Assembly (NCBI GenBank): GCA_963799395.1
Contig: CAWCWZ010000013.1
Span: 1 to 64,000, forward strand
DNA: 64,000 bases
Direction of reading: 5' to 3'
Origin: Bog-752 sp963799395
GTDB taxonomy: Bacteria; Actinomycetota; Thermoleophilia; UBA2241
The position numbers were made by a program, and so were the translations under genes. Positions 55,263 through 63,977 of the stretch are shown piece by piece. A model generated the notes under the pieces. That model was not told the DNA's origin, made no database searches, and saw only the letters and a list, made by a program, of their open reading frames with translations. How positions within the stretch are numbered: the first letter of the stretch is position 1; each line of letters opens with the position of its first letter.

Positions 55263-55264
55263 GC

Positions 55265-56133
55265 TCAGGCCACCACCTTATTGAGCGGGTACTCGACGAT
55301 GCCCTCGGCACCGGCCGCCTTGAGCTGCGGCACGATGAGCCAGGCGCGACGCTCCTCGATCACCGTGTTCAAGGCCACCCAGCGGTCGTCGGCGAGTGGC
55401 GAGATGGTCGGCTGGTTTAGGGCGGGAAGCACGCCGAGCACGCCGTCCAGGTCGGCGCGGCGCACGTTGAGCATAAGGCCCACCCGGCCCTGGGCTTCGA
55501 GGGCCCCACGCAGCATGAGCGCGAGGTCCTTAAGCTTGTCGCGCTTGGCCGGCTCGTCCACGCCGCAGGGTTGGCGATGAGCTGTGTCGCCGACTCGAGC
55601 ACCACGTCGATCACGCGCAGACGGTGGGCGCGCAAGGAAGCGCCGGTCTCGGTGGCTTCGACGATGGCGTCGGCCAGCGCCGGCGGCTTGATCTCGGTCG
55701 CCCCCCAGGAGAACTCGACCTCGACCGACACACCCTGCGCTGTGAAGTAGCGCCGCGTCACCTCGACCAGTTCGGTTGCCACCGTGCGGCCGGCGAGGTC
55801 GGCCGGCGTCCGGACCGGCGAATCCTCGGGGACGGCCAGCACCCAGCGCACCTTGCCGCGGCTCTGCTTGGCGTAGCTGAGCTCGCCGACCGTGACCACG
55901 CCGAGACCGCTCTCGATCACCCAGTCCCGCCCCGTCAGGCCAGCGTCGAGGGCGCCGTGCGCCACGTAGCGGGCCATCTCCTGGGCGCGAATGAGCAGGC
56001 AGTCGATCTCGTCGTCGCTTGTGCCCGCCAGATAGGAGCGTGCGCTGGTGTACACCTGAAGTCCCGCCTGCTTAAGGAGCTGCAGGGACGGCTCCTGCAG
56101 GCTGCCCTTGGGGATGCCCAGTCGCAGCTTCAC
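55265..56133 (-). CDS. hisG: ATP phosphoribosyltransferase, long form (frameshifted)
   Basis: ~289 residues. KLRLGIPKGSLQEPSLQLLKQAGLQV, DAGLTGRDWVIESG and the PRPP loop GATEIKPPALADAIVE region are clear. A one-base indel near 55563 precedes the C-terminal ACT-like regulatory domain (RVGLMLNVRRADLDGVLGVLPA ... EGIVEYPLNKVV). As a long-form enzyme it would be feedback-inhibited by histidine. GTG start at 56133 overlaps the hisI stop. Confidence 0.93.
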
Positions 56134-56480
56134 GGCGCCGCCATGCGGGCCGGGCGCAACCAGTCGATCTCGCGGGCAAAGCACGAGGTCGTGCCGCGAT
56201 GGCAGATCTGACCGTCGCCGGCGACCCGCACGCGCAACAGCAGCGTGTCGCCGTCGCAGTCGGCACTGATCGAGAGCACCTCGGCGAAGTTGCCCGAGCT
56301 CTCGCCCTTGGTCCACAGGCGCTGGCGCGTGCGGCTGAAGAAGGTGGCCCGCCCGGTGCGCAGCGTCTCGGCAAGGGCCGCGCGGTCCATGAAGCCGAGC
56401 ATGAGCACCGCCCCGCTGCCAGCGTCCTGCACGACGGCGGGCAGCAGGCCGCTCAGCTTGTCGAAGTCGAGTTCGATCAT
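56130..56480 (-). CDS. hisI: Phosphoribosyl-AMP cyclohydrolase
   Basis: 116 residues. VLMLGFMDRAALAETLRTGRATFFSRTRQRLWTKGESSGN-type core with WTKGESSGNF, the Zn/Mg ligands in SISADCDGDTLLLRV and the final ligand Cys in GDGQICHRGTTSCF. It opens the adenine ring of phosphoribosyl-AMP. It is the first structural gene after the attenuator. No hisE domain is attached. Confidence 0.95.
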   Translation of the reverse strand: MIELDFDKLSGLLPAVVQDAGSGAVLMLGFMDRAALAETLRTGRATFFSRTRQRLWTKGESSGNFAEVLSISADCDGDTLLLRVRVAGDGQICHRGTTSCFAREIDWLRPARMAAP

Positions 56481-56519
56481 GGCTCCTTCCTTGTCTTTAG
56501 GCCTTGGAGTTCGGGGCAC

Positions 56520-56555
56520 AAAAAAAGCCCGCCGACGCTTGTCGCATCGGCGGGC
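56520..56555 (-). terminator. Intrinsic terminator / attenuator of the his operon
   Basis: On the minus strand GCCCGCCGA / TCGGCGGGC form a 9-bp stem with an 11-base loop, followed by seven T. It lies 24 bases past the leader peptide stop and 40 bases before hisI, the arrangement of a transcription attenuator. Confidence 0.88.
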
Positions 56556-56579
56556 TCGACCTTGAGGTGAATCCTCGTG

Positions 56580-56654
56580 CTAGGTGCAGCGCTCCGCCGA
56601 CACGTGGGTGGCGTGACGGGCGTGGTGATGGCGGGTGTAGCGCTGAGCAGTCAT
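56580..56654 (-). CDS. hisL: Histidine operon leader peptide
   Basis: A 24-residue peptide beginning MTAQRYTRHHHARHATH: six His in 17 residues including three in a row. Ribosome stalling at these codons when charged tRNA-His is scarce would favour an antiterminator and expression of hisIGCBHFA. ATG at 56654 is almost at the predicted transcript start, so the transcript is nearly leaderless. It ends with TAG. Confidence 0.85.
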   Translation of the reverse strand: MTAQRYTRHHHARHATHVSAERCT

Positions 56655-56663
56655 AGCGCGGGA

Positions 56664-56692
56664 ACTCTGCACGAGTGAGAGGTGTCTGTCAA
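56664..56692 (-). promoter_or_regulatory. Promoter of the his operon
   Basis: On the minus strand a perfect TTGACA (56692-56687), a 17-base spacer and CAGAGT (56669-56664). The -10 is weak, but the -35 and spacing are good and it sits directly ahead of the leader peptide. Confidence 0.6.
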
Positions 56693-56847
56693 GACCTCGC
56701 ATTGCCTCACCAGGAATGTACTCGAAAGCGGAGCCGACGGAATCGGGGCGACGGTGCAGTCGTCCGCATCGATCGACTCGGCGGCCTGGCTTACGAGTAC
56801 CCAGCATGTGCCAGGTCGAGGTTCGCCAACAAATCAGACAAACACTG

Positions 56848-56870
56848 TCCCTTTATTGACCATAAAGGGA
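56848..56870. promoter_or_regulatory. Inverted repeat upstream of the APC permease
   Basis: TCCCTTTAT and ATAAAGGGA are exact inverses separated by TGACC, about 120 bases upstream of the permease ATG, in an otherwise gene-free 300-base stretch (56693-56992). It could be an operator for the permease; no regulator gene adjoins. Confidence 0.45.
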
Positions 56871-56992
56871 ACAAACAGCGATGGCCCGTGGGCCAACGAT
56901 GTTGGCCTCTATGCGATCGAAAGGCCGGGAGCAGTATCTCTCGTCTGGGGTTGGAGCTGCCTAACCGGCGTTTCCTCAGACTGGAGCAGAAA

Positions 56993-58611
56993 ATGGCTGT
57001 AAAAGCATCGTCAGGCGTGCCCGAAAATGCGCTCGGGGAGGTTACGCCCCTCGTCCACGAACGGGCGAAACTTCGCAAGGTGCTGCGTCGCTTCGACCTC
57101 ATCCTCTTCAGTGCCTGTGCGCTGGTGGGCCTCGACAGCGTCGCCTACGCGGCATCGATCGGTGGCCAGGTAATCATCTGGCTGGTCGTATCACTCGTAC
57201 TGTTCCTGGTGCCCTACGGCATGATCATCGCCGAACTCGGCTCCGCCTTCCCGGTAGAGGGTGGGCCCTATGCCTGGGTGCGCGCCTCGTTCGGTCGCCT
57301 GGCCGGTTCCATCACCGCGACCTTGTACTGGCTGTCGAACCCGATCTGGTTGGGCGGCACGCTCACGGCGACGACGATCGCGGCACTGAACTCCTTTGTC
57401 TTCAAGAAGCCACTGGGCACTGGAGTCGAGATCGCCGTGGGGCTGATCTTCGTGTGGGTCGCGGTCGGTCTTGCTATCACGGCTTTGCGCTGGGGCAAGT
57501 GGGCGCCCAACCTGGGCACGATCGTCAAGGCCGGGGTGGTGGCCATCTTCACCGCGCTGTTCATCGCCTTCCTGGTGGACAAGGGGCGACCGATGGGCAC
57601 GGTGGGGCTGCACGACCTCAAACCGACACTCGATGGCTTTCTCTTCTCGGCGACCATCCTGATGTTTTCTGGGTGGGCTTCGAGGTTGCCAACGGGGCCA
57701 GTGAAGAGATGCGACGGCCGCAGCGCGACGTGCCCGTGATGGTCGGCGGCGGAGGCCTCATCGGCGCCGTACTGTACGGCCTCGCGATCCTCGGCATCCT
57801 GCTCGTCATCCCCAAGGCCACGCTGTCGAGCGTGTCGGGCTTCACTGCCGCCTACCAGAGCGTTGCCGGCATCCTTGGTGGCGCTTCGCGCGGATTTGGC
57901 TACCTGTTCGCGACCCTCATCATCATCACGCTGCTGGCAAGCGGTGCGGTCTGGCTCGAGGGGGCCGATCGGACCCAGGCCATTACCGCGCTCGACGGCG
58001 GAGCACCGGGCTGGATGGGCTACTTCGCCAGCTTCGGCACACCACTGGCCGTTAACCTCATGTCGGGCATCATCGGCAGCGTGTTCGTGGTGCTCGTGTT
58101 CACGCTGGCCAAGGGCAGTCTCTCGAGCTTCTTCGCGGTCATGCTGTCGCTCACCATCTCCACCACTGCGCTGAGCTACTTCTTCATCTTCCCGGCGTTG
58201 CTCATCCTGCGGAGCAAATACCCGGACCAGCCGCGGCCCTACAGGGTTCCCGGTGGAACGCTGGGTGCGTGGGTGGCCGTGGTGCTCACCGAGGCCTTCG
58301 TGGTGATCACCGCCATGACCCTCCTCTGGCCGGGGCTGATCGATGCCATCTTCGGGCGGTCCTACTCGATCACGAGCAGGCTGGGGCGTCTCGCGCGCCT
58401 ACTTCGAAGAAGTCACGCTGGATCACTGGGTGTGTTCGTGCTTGTCGGTGTGGTGTTCTGGCTGCTCGGGCGGCGCAATATCAGGCAGGGCCTTGTGCGC
58501 GACCGGGATCTGTTCACCCCTGTCGTGGTCCGGCTCGAGCCGGGGACCGGACCCGAGTCAGCGCCGACCGATGAGAGGTGGCGTGAGCAGCCCGGTGGAG
58601 CAACCAGGTAG
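56993..58611 (+). CDS. APC-superfamily amino-acid permease (frameshifted)
   Basis: ~540 residues, 12 helices. RRFDLILFSACALVGLDSVAY, ELGSAFPVEGGPYAWVRASFGR (conserved first-loop G-G-P-Y) and WLSNPIWLGGTL mark the family. After an indel near 57665 the frame continues GFEVANGASEEMRRPQRDVPV, and YPDQPRPYRVPGGTLGAWV marks the region near the last helices. A compensating indel pair lies near 58380-58430. GGAGCAGAAA precedes the ATG. Not closely related to the 3.3/14.2-kb permeases. It ends with TAG. Confidence 0.82.
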
Positions 58612-58732
58612 TTGTGCAAGGGCAGTCTCTCGGGCCGCGCCGGCCAACCGGGGCTTCAGGAGGCAACCGAGCGCCTGTGGTAGGGCGCCGATTGCGACCT
58701 TGCGGGCAGTCGATGGGCGATAGGGGGGAGCA

Positions 58733-58914
58733 GTGCACTTCATGAGCTGGCGTTCGCGCAGCGGCAAGGCCGTCGATGAGGTCAACGTGGAGCAGCTGGC
58801 AAGCTGCGCGAGACCGAGGAGCGCAGGCGCGAGACCAAGGGCGGCTTTGCCGGCGGCAGGGACTGCCAGGCGGCCCTCACACGCAAGCTCACCACCCTGG
58901 CGGAACGTTCGTGA
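58733..58914 (+). CDS. Small basic hypothetical protein (frameshifted)
   Basis: About 60 residues: MSWRSRSGKAVDEVNVEQL, then after a one-base indel near 58800 KLRETEERRRETKGGF and DCQAALTRKLTTLAERS with TGA. GGGGGGAGCA precedes the GTG/ATG starts. It is charged and helical, with no recognised family. Confidence 0.4.
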
Positions 58915-58973
58915 GATGACCTGCGAGCGAAGCGAGTCAGGTCGATCCCATTGTTAGATGGGACGAGCCGAAC

Positions 58974-59672
58974 TCAGTCGTCAATTGGCTCAACACCAAG
59001 TCGCTCGAGTCGCTCAAGGCCGTCCTTCATGGCTTTGAGCGCTTCGGGGGAGTGCCCCTGCCAATCCGTGACCTCGCCCGTGACCCGCAGCGGCTCCCGG
59101 GAGCGGTATGACTTCGTCGGATTACCCCGAAACCTCTTGTCCGTCAGATTGGGGTCATCCTCAATCGGGCCAGTCGGTTCCACGATGTAGATTCTGCCGG
59201 GACCTTCGCCGGCGGCCAGCTCCGCTCCCCACGTGGCTGCATCCAAGGTGCGGGTCAGGTAGACGTAGGTAGTTGTCCTATCCCGCCTACCGAAGTTAGG
59301 GGTCTGGCCTGGCTCGATCAGGTCTCCTGGCTTGAGGTCAGCCCGAGTGCCATGGTAGAGGCGCCACTCCGTGACCTCGCCCGTGACCCGCAGCGGCTCC
59401 CGGGAGCGGTATGACATCGTCGGACCAGCCGGAGACTTCTGGTCCGTCGGTTGGGGGTTGTCTTCAATCGGGCCAGTCTGTTCCACCATGTAGATCCTGC
59501 CGGGACCTTCGCCGACGGCCAGCTCTGCCTCCCAGATGGCCGCATCCAGATTGGGGGTGAGGTAGACACAGGTTGTCATCATGTCCCGCTCACCGACGCC
59601 AGGCGGATGGCCAGGTTCGATCAGGTCTCCTGGCTTCAGGTCAGCCCGTGTGCCATGGTAGAATTGCGGCAT
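58974..59672 (-). CDS. arr: Tandem-duplicated rifampin ADP-ribosyltransferase (Arr-Arr)
   Basis: 232 residues holding two Arr domains. Each has FYHGT/LYHGTRADLKPGDLIEPG, VYLT and PIED, the catalytic H, Y and D of the family. Arr inactivates rifamycins by ADP-ribosylating them from NAD+; one domain of ~140 residues is the norm. Domain 2 has the full C-terminus (GHSPEALKAMKDGLERLERLG); domain 1 lacks that helix and is more divergent (GVGERDMMTTC). The duplication period is 303 bases, exactly 101 codons, so the frame is kept. ATG 59672 gives the tight domain start; an ATG at 59756 would add 28 residues. Confidence 0.88.
   Translation of the reverse strand: MPQFYHGTRADLKPGDLIEPGHPPGVGERDMMTTCVYLTPNLDAAIWEAELAVGEGPGRIYMVEQTGPIEDNPQPTDQKSPAGPTMSYRSREPLRVTGEVTEWRLYHGTRADLKPGDLIEPGQTPNFGRRDRTTTYVYLTRTLDAATWGAELAAGEGPGRIYIVEPTGPIEDDPNLTDKRFRGNPTKSYRSREPLRVTGEVTDWQGHSPEALKAMKDGLERLERLGVEPIDD
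59066..59671. repeat. 303-bp tandem duplication inside arr
   Basis: Two units starting at 59066 and 59369. A stretch of over 40 bases (from CCGTGACCTCGCCCGTGACC onward) is identical in both, while other parts have diverged, so the duplication is old enough to accumulate changes and is not a simple assembly stutter. Confidence 0.8.
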
Positions 59673-59933
59673 CAGGTCGTCGGTGGCTGCCACCGGCTCG
59701 CTCCTTCCGTACTGCGCGGCTGCGCTGCCGCGCGATGCCGTCCTTCGCTTGCTCAATCTCCGGCCCGGTCTCGACCGGGAGCAGGTTGGCCTGAGACCAG
59801 TTCCATCTAACGTGGTGCGTTTGAGCTGCGAGCGTGGACGCTCGCTTCTGGCGCAACCCTACTGCGAGTCTGCTCGAAACGCTTGTTCGACGTTCCTCAC
59901 ACGCGATGCGTTTGAGGGGGCAAACACGTCGCC

Positions 59934-60239
59934 CTACGAGCCGTCACGCCGGGAAGCCTCGCCCATCACCACGACCGAACTCTTTTGCAGTGCGGCCGTG
60001 GTCAGTGCCAAGACCGATACTGCTATCAAGACCCCGGTGCTCACCAGAGCCGCGACGTAGAAGGGCGTCATGTCGAACGTCTGCTCCACCCGTTGCGCCA
60101 AGGGACCGCCGGGTCGAAAGACGATCTCCGCGTAGAGAATGCGGGTGAAGTGGCGCGACATCTGCTCGGTGACCTCGAAGTCGGTGATGACACCGTCCTT
60201 GAGCGGGCGGATCGGGTAATGGGCGGCGCGCAACAGCAC
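59934..60239 (-). pseudogene. MreB-like fragment joined to a single membrane segment
   Basis: 101 residues. The opening HYPIRPLKDGVITDFEVTEQMSRHF matches the stretch of MreB/Mbl following the first phosphate loop (RPLKDGVIADFEVTE). The rest of the actin fold is missing. It is followed by FYVAALVSTGVLIAVSVLALTTA, a membrane helix, and a short tail. It may be a gene remnant or a novel small protein; ATP binding is not expected. No ribosome-binding site is obvious. Confidence 0.5.
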
Positions 60240-60302
60240 GACACGATCCGCAGCTCAGGCGGCCGAACGCCGCCGGCGGGGCGACGCGGACCTCGCTGCG
60301 TG

Positions 60303-60563
60303 TTAGGGGCGCACGGCAACGAGCGAGAGGCCCATGGACTCCTCGACTTCGCGGATGCTCTCGAGCTGCGATGCGTTGGGCTCGATAGGCTCGGCCTGTA
60401 GCTGGGAGCCGAACTGGTCCATGATCTGGCGCAGCTTCTCTTCGCGCTCGGGCTCCAAGGCTCGGCAGGAGAACGCCACAATGGTGAGCCCGAGGTCGCG
60501 CTCAAGCGCCTCGATCGTCTCGAGCCGGTCGCCTTCGAGATTCCTCGCGATCTCACAGATCAT
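60303..60563 (-). CDS. Small hypothetical protein with internal repeat-like halves
   Basis: 86 residues: LEGDRLETIEALERDLGLTIVAFSCR and ASQLESIREVEESMGLSLVAVRP look like two related alpha-beta units (helix, then GLTIVAF/GLSLVAV strand). Preceded by GGGAGGCAGC. No family recognised. It lies between the sigma gene and the MreB fragment on the same strand. Confidence 0.55.
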   Translation of the reverse strand: MICEIARNLEGDRLETIEALERDLGLTIVAFSCRALEPEREEKLRQIMDQFGSQLQAEPIEPNASQLESIREVEESMGLSLVAVRP

Positions 60564-60665
60564 AACGCGCTGCCTCCCTTGGTCGCTCGGTCTGGCGACA
60601 GTCTACCCGGCGCGCGACATCTAGGGTGCGCCTGATATAGTCCGCCTCGCGGCACCGAACGTCGC

Positions 60666-61832
60666 CTACCAGATGAAGTCAAGCAGTGGCTTGGTTTCGC
60701 GGAAGCTCCTCAGCTTGGTCAGCGTCTTTGCTTCGATCTGGCGGATGCGTTCGCGAGTCACGCCAATCTCTAGGCCAACGTCTCTCAACGAGCCCGCCGT
60801 CTGTCTCCCCAGCCCAAAGCGCGCTTCGATGATGGCGCGCTCCCGATATGTAAGGAATGAGAGGAGGTTCGCGACGTCCTTTCTTTGCATGACCTCGCTG
60901 ACGACCTCAAGCGGCACGGCGGCGTCTCTGGTCCTCGATGAAGTCACCCAACCGTCCCTCGTCCGCTTCGCCGGCCGGCATCTCGAGGCTCAGGGACCCC
61001 GGCCGATCCTGAGAAGCTCGCGCACCTTCTGCGGTGTGATCTCCATCTCGGTAGCGATCTCTTCGGCGGTCGGTTCACGACCGATCTCGCGTGCCAGATA
61101 CTCGGAGACACGGCGCAGACGGCTGATCTGCTCGGCCACCTGGCCCGTCACGGAGATGGTACGCGACTGCTCCGCCGCAGCCCGAATGATCGCCTGACGG
61201 ACCCACCAGGTGGCGTAGGTGGAGAACTTGTAACCTCGGCGATAATCGAACTTCTCGACGGCCCGCATGAGACCGATGTTGCCCTCCTGGATCAGGTCGA
61301 GAAGGGGCATCGCGTCTCTTGCGTAGCGCCTGGCGATCGGCACCACAAGGCGCAGGTTGGCCTCAATCATGCGGCGCTTGGCGGCAGCGTCCTTGTGCTC
61401 GATGCGCTTTGCAAGAGAGACCTCCTGAATGGCCGTGAGCAGCGGGACCCGGCTGAGCTCTGTGAGGTAGGCTCTCACGGCGTCACCGACACCTGACGCT
61501 GAGCCAGGGGACGCCGGACCCGGCGCGTCACGCGCGTCGTGTACTGCAGGGGCGTCGCCGTTGCACTGATCGTCGATGACCTCGATGCCGACGCCCTCAA
61601 ACGAGTGCACGAGCTCCGCGAAGTCGGCCTCGTCGATTTCGGCATCTCGCAGGGCCTCGGAGATGCGTCCGGAGTCGAGATACCCGTGCTTCAAACCCTC
61701 GCGCAGCAACTCGTCAACCTCGACGCTAAGCCGACCCTCAAGGAAACCTGGCTGCGAGTTTGCGGCCGCCAGGTGCAGGGCTGCGTCGTGCTCCTCCGAC
61801 GGGACGCCCAAGTCGAGCACATTGAGGGTCAT
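60666..61832 (-). CDS. Second RpoD-type sigma factor (frameshifted)
   Basis: ~388 residues. VRAYLTELSRVPLLTAIQEVSLAKRIE (region 1.2), LRLVVPIARRYARDAMPLLDLIQEGNIGL and KFSTYATWWVRQAIIRAAAEQ (region 2), QISRLRRVSEYLAREIG (region 3), then region 4 ARFGLGRQTAGSLRDVGLEIGVTRERIRQIEAK. Two indels near 60993 and 60937 interrupt region 3-4 in this sequence. It resembles the principal sigma at 34.8 kb, but with altered region 3.0 (ISVTGQVAEQ for RVPVHMVEQ), so promoter preference may differ. It starts 107 bases after pylD on the same strand. It ends with TAG. Confidence 0.85.
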
Positions 61833-61939
61833 CGGGGCCCACCTGCGATGCGGGCAGCCGTGACAATGGGCTTTCGCGCCAAGGCACGACTGCGATGTGT
61901 CAACGAACCTCTTGGGATGCCGGGCGATGACAGAGAACT

Positions 61940-62763
61940 TCATGGGCGCGGACTGACGCGGCCGCTGAGCGCCTCGACCGCCATGACGGCGACTCCAATG
62001 GCGAGCGGCTCATGAATATGGCGCGGTCCCAGTGCCGCCTGGGCAGCCACGGTGAAGCTGCTGGGCACGGCCGGCACAGCCGCGAGCGTGCTTCTGTGAC
62101 CCGGTCTGCGTCGATCAGATCCCTGGCCGGAGTCGCATCGAAGATGTGGTCGGCCGCGTCTAAGGCCTCTCGCAGTGACACGACCCTGACGCCGTAGTCG
62201 GCCGTCGCCGAGGTGGCACGAGCGCCGTTCGGCTCGACTGCCAGTACGCGGGCACCGCGTTGCACAAGCCGCCGACAGGCGGCACGCCCCACCGGGCCGA
62301 GACCGAGAACCGCCACCGTGCGAAAGGACAGCCCGCCGGCCGCCGCCTCTAGAGCGGTCACGTAGCCGTTAGCCGTGCATGGGTCGTCGTCGGCGCAGGT
62401 GCCGCTGCGAATGTTCAGGGCAACGAAGCGGTCGTCGTCGGCGGCAAACACCACCTGTGCGCCCCGATCGGCCGCCTCCTGTAGCCCCTTCACATCGGGC
62501 TGCGTGCTTACGAAGGCGTCGCAGCCGATGTGCCGTAGGATGATCTCGACGCACTGCGAGAAGTAGGGGATGAAGCCAAGACCTGAAGAGATCGGCACGG
62601 CCGCGACGCTTGCTCCGGCCAGCGGAGACTCGGCCTCCTCGAGACCACAGGTGCGCAAGGCGAGCGCGCGGACGTCGAGGCCGGCGAGGCCACGCAGGCC
62701 GGCGTCGAACTTGGGCAGACAAGCAGCCAGGCTGCGAACGTCGCCTTCGGTGAGCCGTGTCAT
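61940..62763 (-). CDS. pylD: Pyrrolysine biosynthesis dehydrogenase/cyclase PylD (one indel)
   Basis: ~274 residues. PylD oxidises 3-methylornithyl-N6-lysine, giving pyrrolysine. Family blocks in order: VPISSGLGFIPYFSQC, GCDAFVSTQPDVKGLQEA, DRGAQVVFAADDDRFVALN, DDDPCTANGYVTALE, the NAD-binding VAVLGLGPVGRAACRRLVQRG, HIFDATPARDLI and, after an indel near 62085, VPAVPSSFTVAAQAALGP and EPLAIGVAVMAVEAL. These align well with archaeal PylD as I remember it (PITSGNGIIGSF, FITDMPDVSGY, VVGLGKVG, EPLGIGTA). ATG at 62763, eleven bases after pylC. Confidence 0.93.
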
Positions 62764-62774
62764 CTCAGAGACTC

Positions 62775-63977
62775 TCACTCGTGAGCTGGGCGCATCGTCT
62801 CCGGTGTGATCGCCAGTCCGTGCTCCTCGGCCAGTCGGTCGAGCGCCGACCGGGCCTTGGCGCGCGCACTCTCGCGACGGTCGGCGCCAGCGCGATCATC
62901 GTCGCGACCCATTCCGCCTGCCGGATCGTCGACGCGAATCCCTGCGGCAGGTCGGTGAGCACCTCGTCGGCGCCGTAGAGGCCGGGGACCAGGCGCAGCG
63001 GACGGGCGGCGCCCATCATGTGCTCTCCGAGCACCTCCGCGGCGCCGCCCGCCACGCGCACGTGCTGGTAACAGCAGCCTTGCCGGACCGTGCGGTCAAC
63101 GGGCGGGATGCGGCCGCGAGCACGGTCTCGGCGAGCAGGGCCGACGATGTTGATGCCGGACGCGTGGAACACGGCCGTCGGCGTCTGACTGGGCAGGCGG
63201 GCGTCGACCTCAAGGACCTTCAGCTGCGCCCGCGTGCACGATCACCTCGACGTCCATGACGCCGTCGAGGCCCAGGCCCAGGGCGAGCTGTCTCGCCGAT
63301 CGCATCGAAGCGGGCCAGCAGCCGGCTCTGCGGCATTCGGCACGCCGACAGGGGCGAGCACGCGCTTGCAGTCGTAGTAGCGGTCGAACTCGAGCTCGGT
63401 GCCGAGAAGGGGCTGCGCGCATGCCGTCCCAGGCGATCACCTCGAGCGACAGTGACGGGCCGGGCACGAACTCCTCGACCACCGCCTCGTGGCCGCGAGC
63501 TTCGAGCTCGGCACGGGCCGCGGCGAGCTCGTCTTCGTCCGTGCACGAGGCCGCACTCCCGTCGCTGCCGCTGGACCCGCTCGGCTTGACGATGATCGGG
63601 AAGCCGCAGGACGGCCACGGGGCGGGGCGTGCCACTCCCAGGTGATCGAAGAGCCGATTGGACCTGAGCTTGGACGACGACACGCTGAAGGCAGGAAGAT
63701 CGAAGAGCAGCGGCACGCCCCACGCCGCCGCGTGCCCGGCAAGCCAAACGAGCGTGTCGTCGTCCTCACAGGCTGGCAGCACCGCGTCACAGCCCATGAA
63801 GAGTTGCCGTGTGCGAGCTTCGTCCTCGCAGACGTCGAAGACGTGCGTCTCGGCGGCCAGCCCCGAGGCGGGCACACCCGGTCGGCGGTCGACGAGCACG
63901 ACGTGGTAGCCGGCCTTGAGTCCGAGGTAGGCGGCCTCGGTGCCCTGCAGCTTGCCGCCCACGACGACGAGTCTCAC
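62775..63977 (-). CDS. pylC: Pyrrolysine biosynthesis ligase PylC (several indels)
   Basis: ~400 residues, ATP-grasp. PylC joins 3-methylornithine to the side chain of lysine. LVVVGGKLQGTEAAYLGLKAG matches PylC's opening (IGGKLQGFEAAYL). CDAVLPACEDDD, VPLLFDLPAFSVSSSKLRSN, FPIIVKPSGSSGSDG (ATP-grasp lysine), VVEEFVPGPSLSLEVI, GLGLDGVMDVEVIV and LKVLEVDARLPSQTPTAVF with HASGINIV follow, the last being a PylC hallmark (IDARFPSQTPTAVYYSSGIN). Indels lie near 63420, 63335, 63230, 63150 and 62870. GTG start at 63977; TGA at 62775. Confidence 0.92.
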
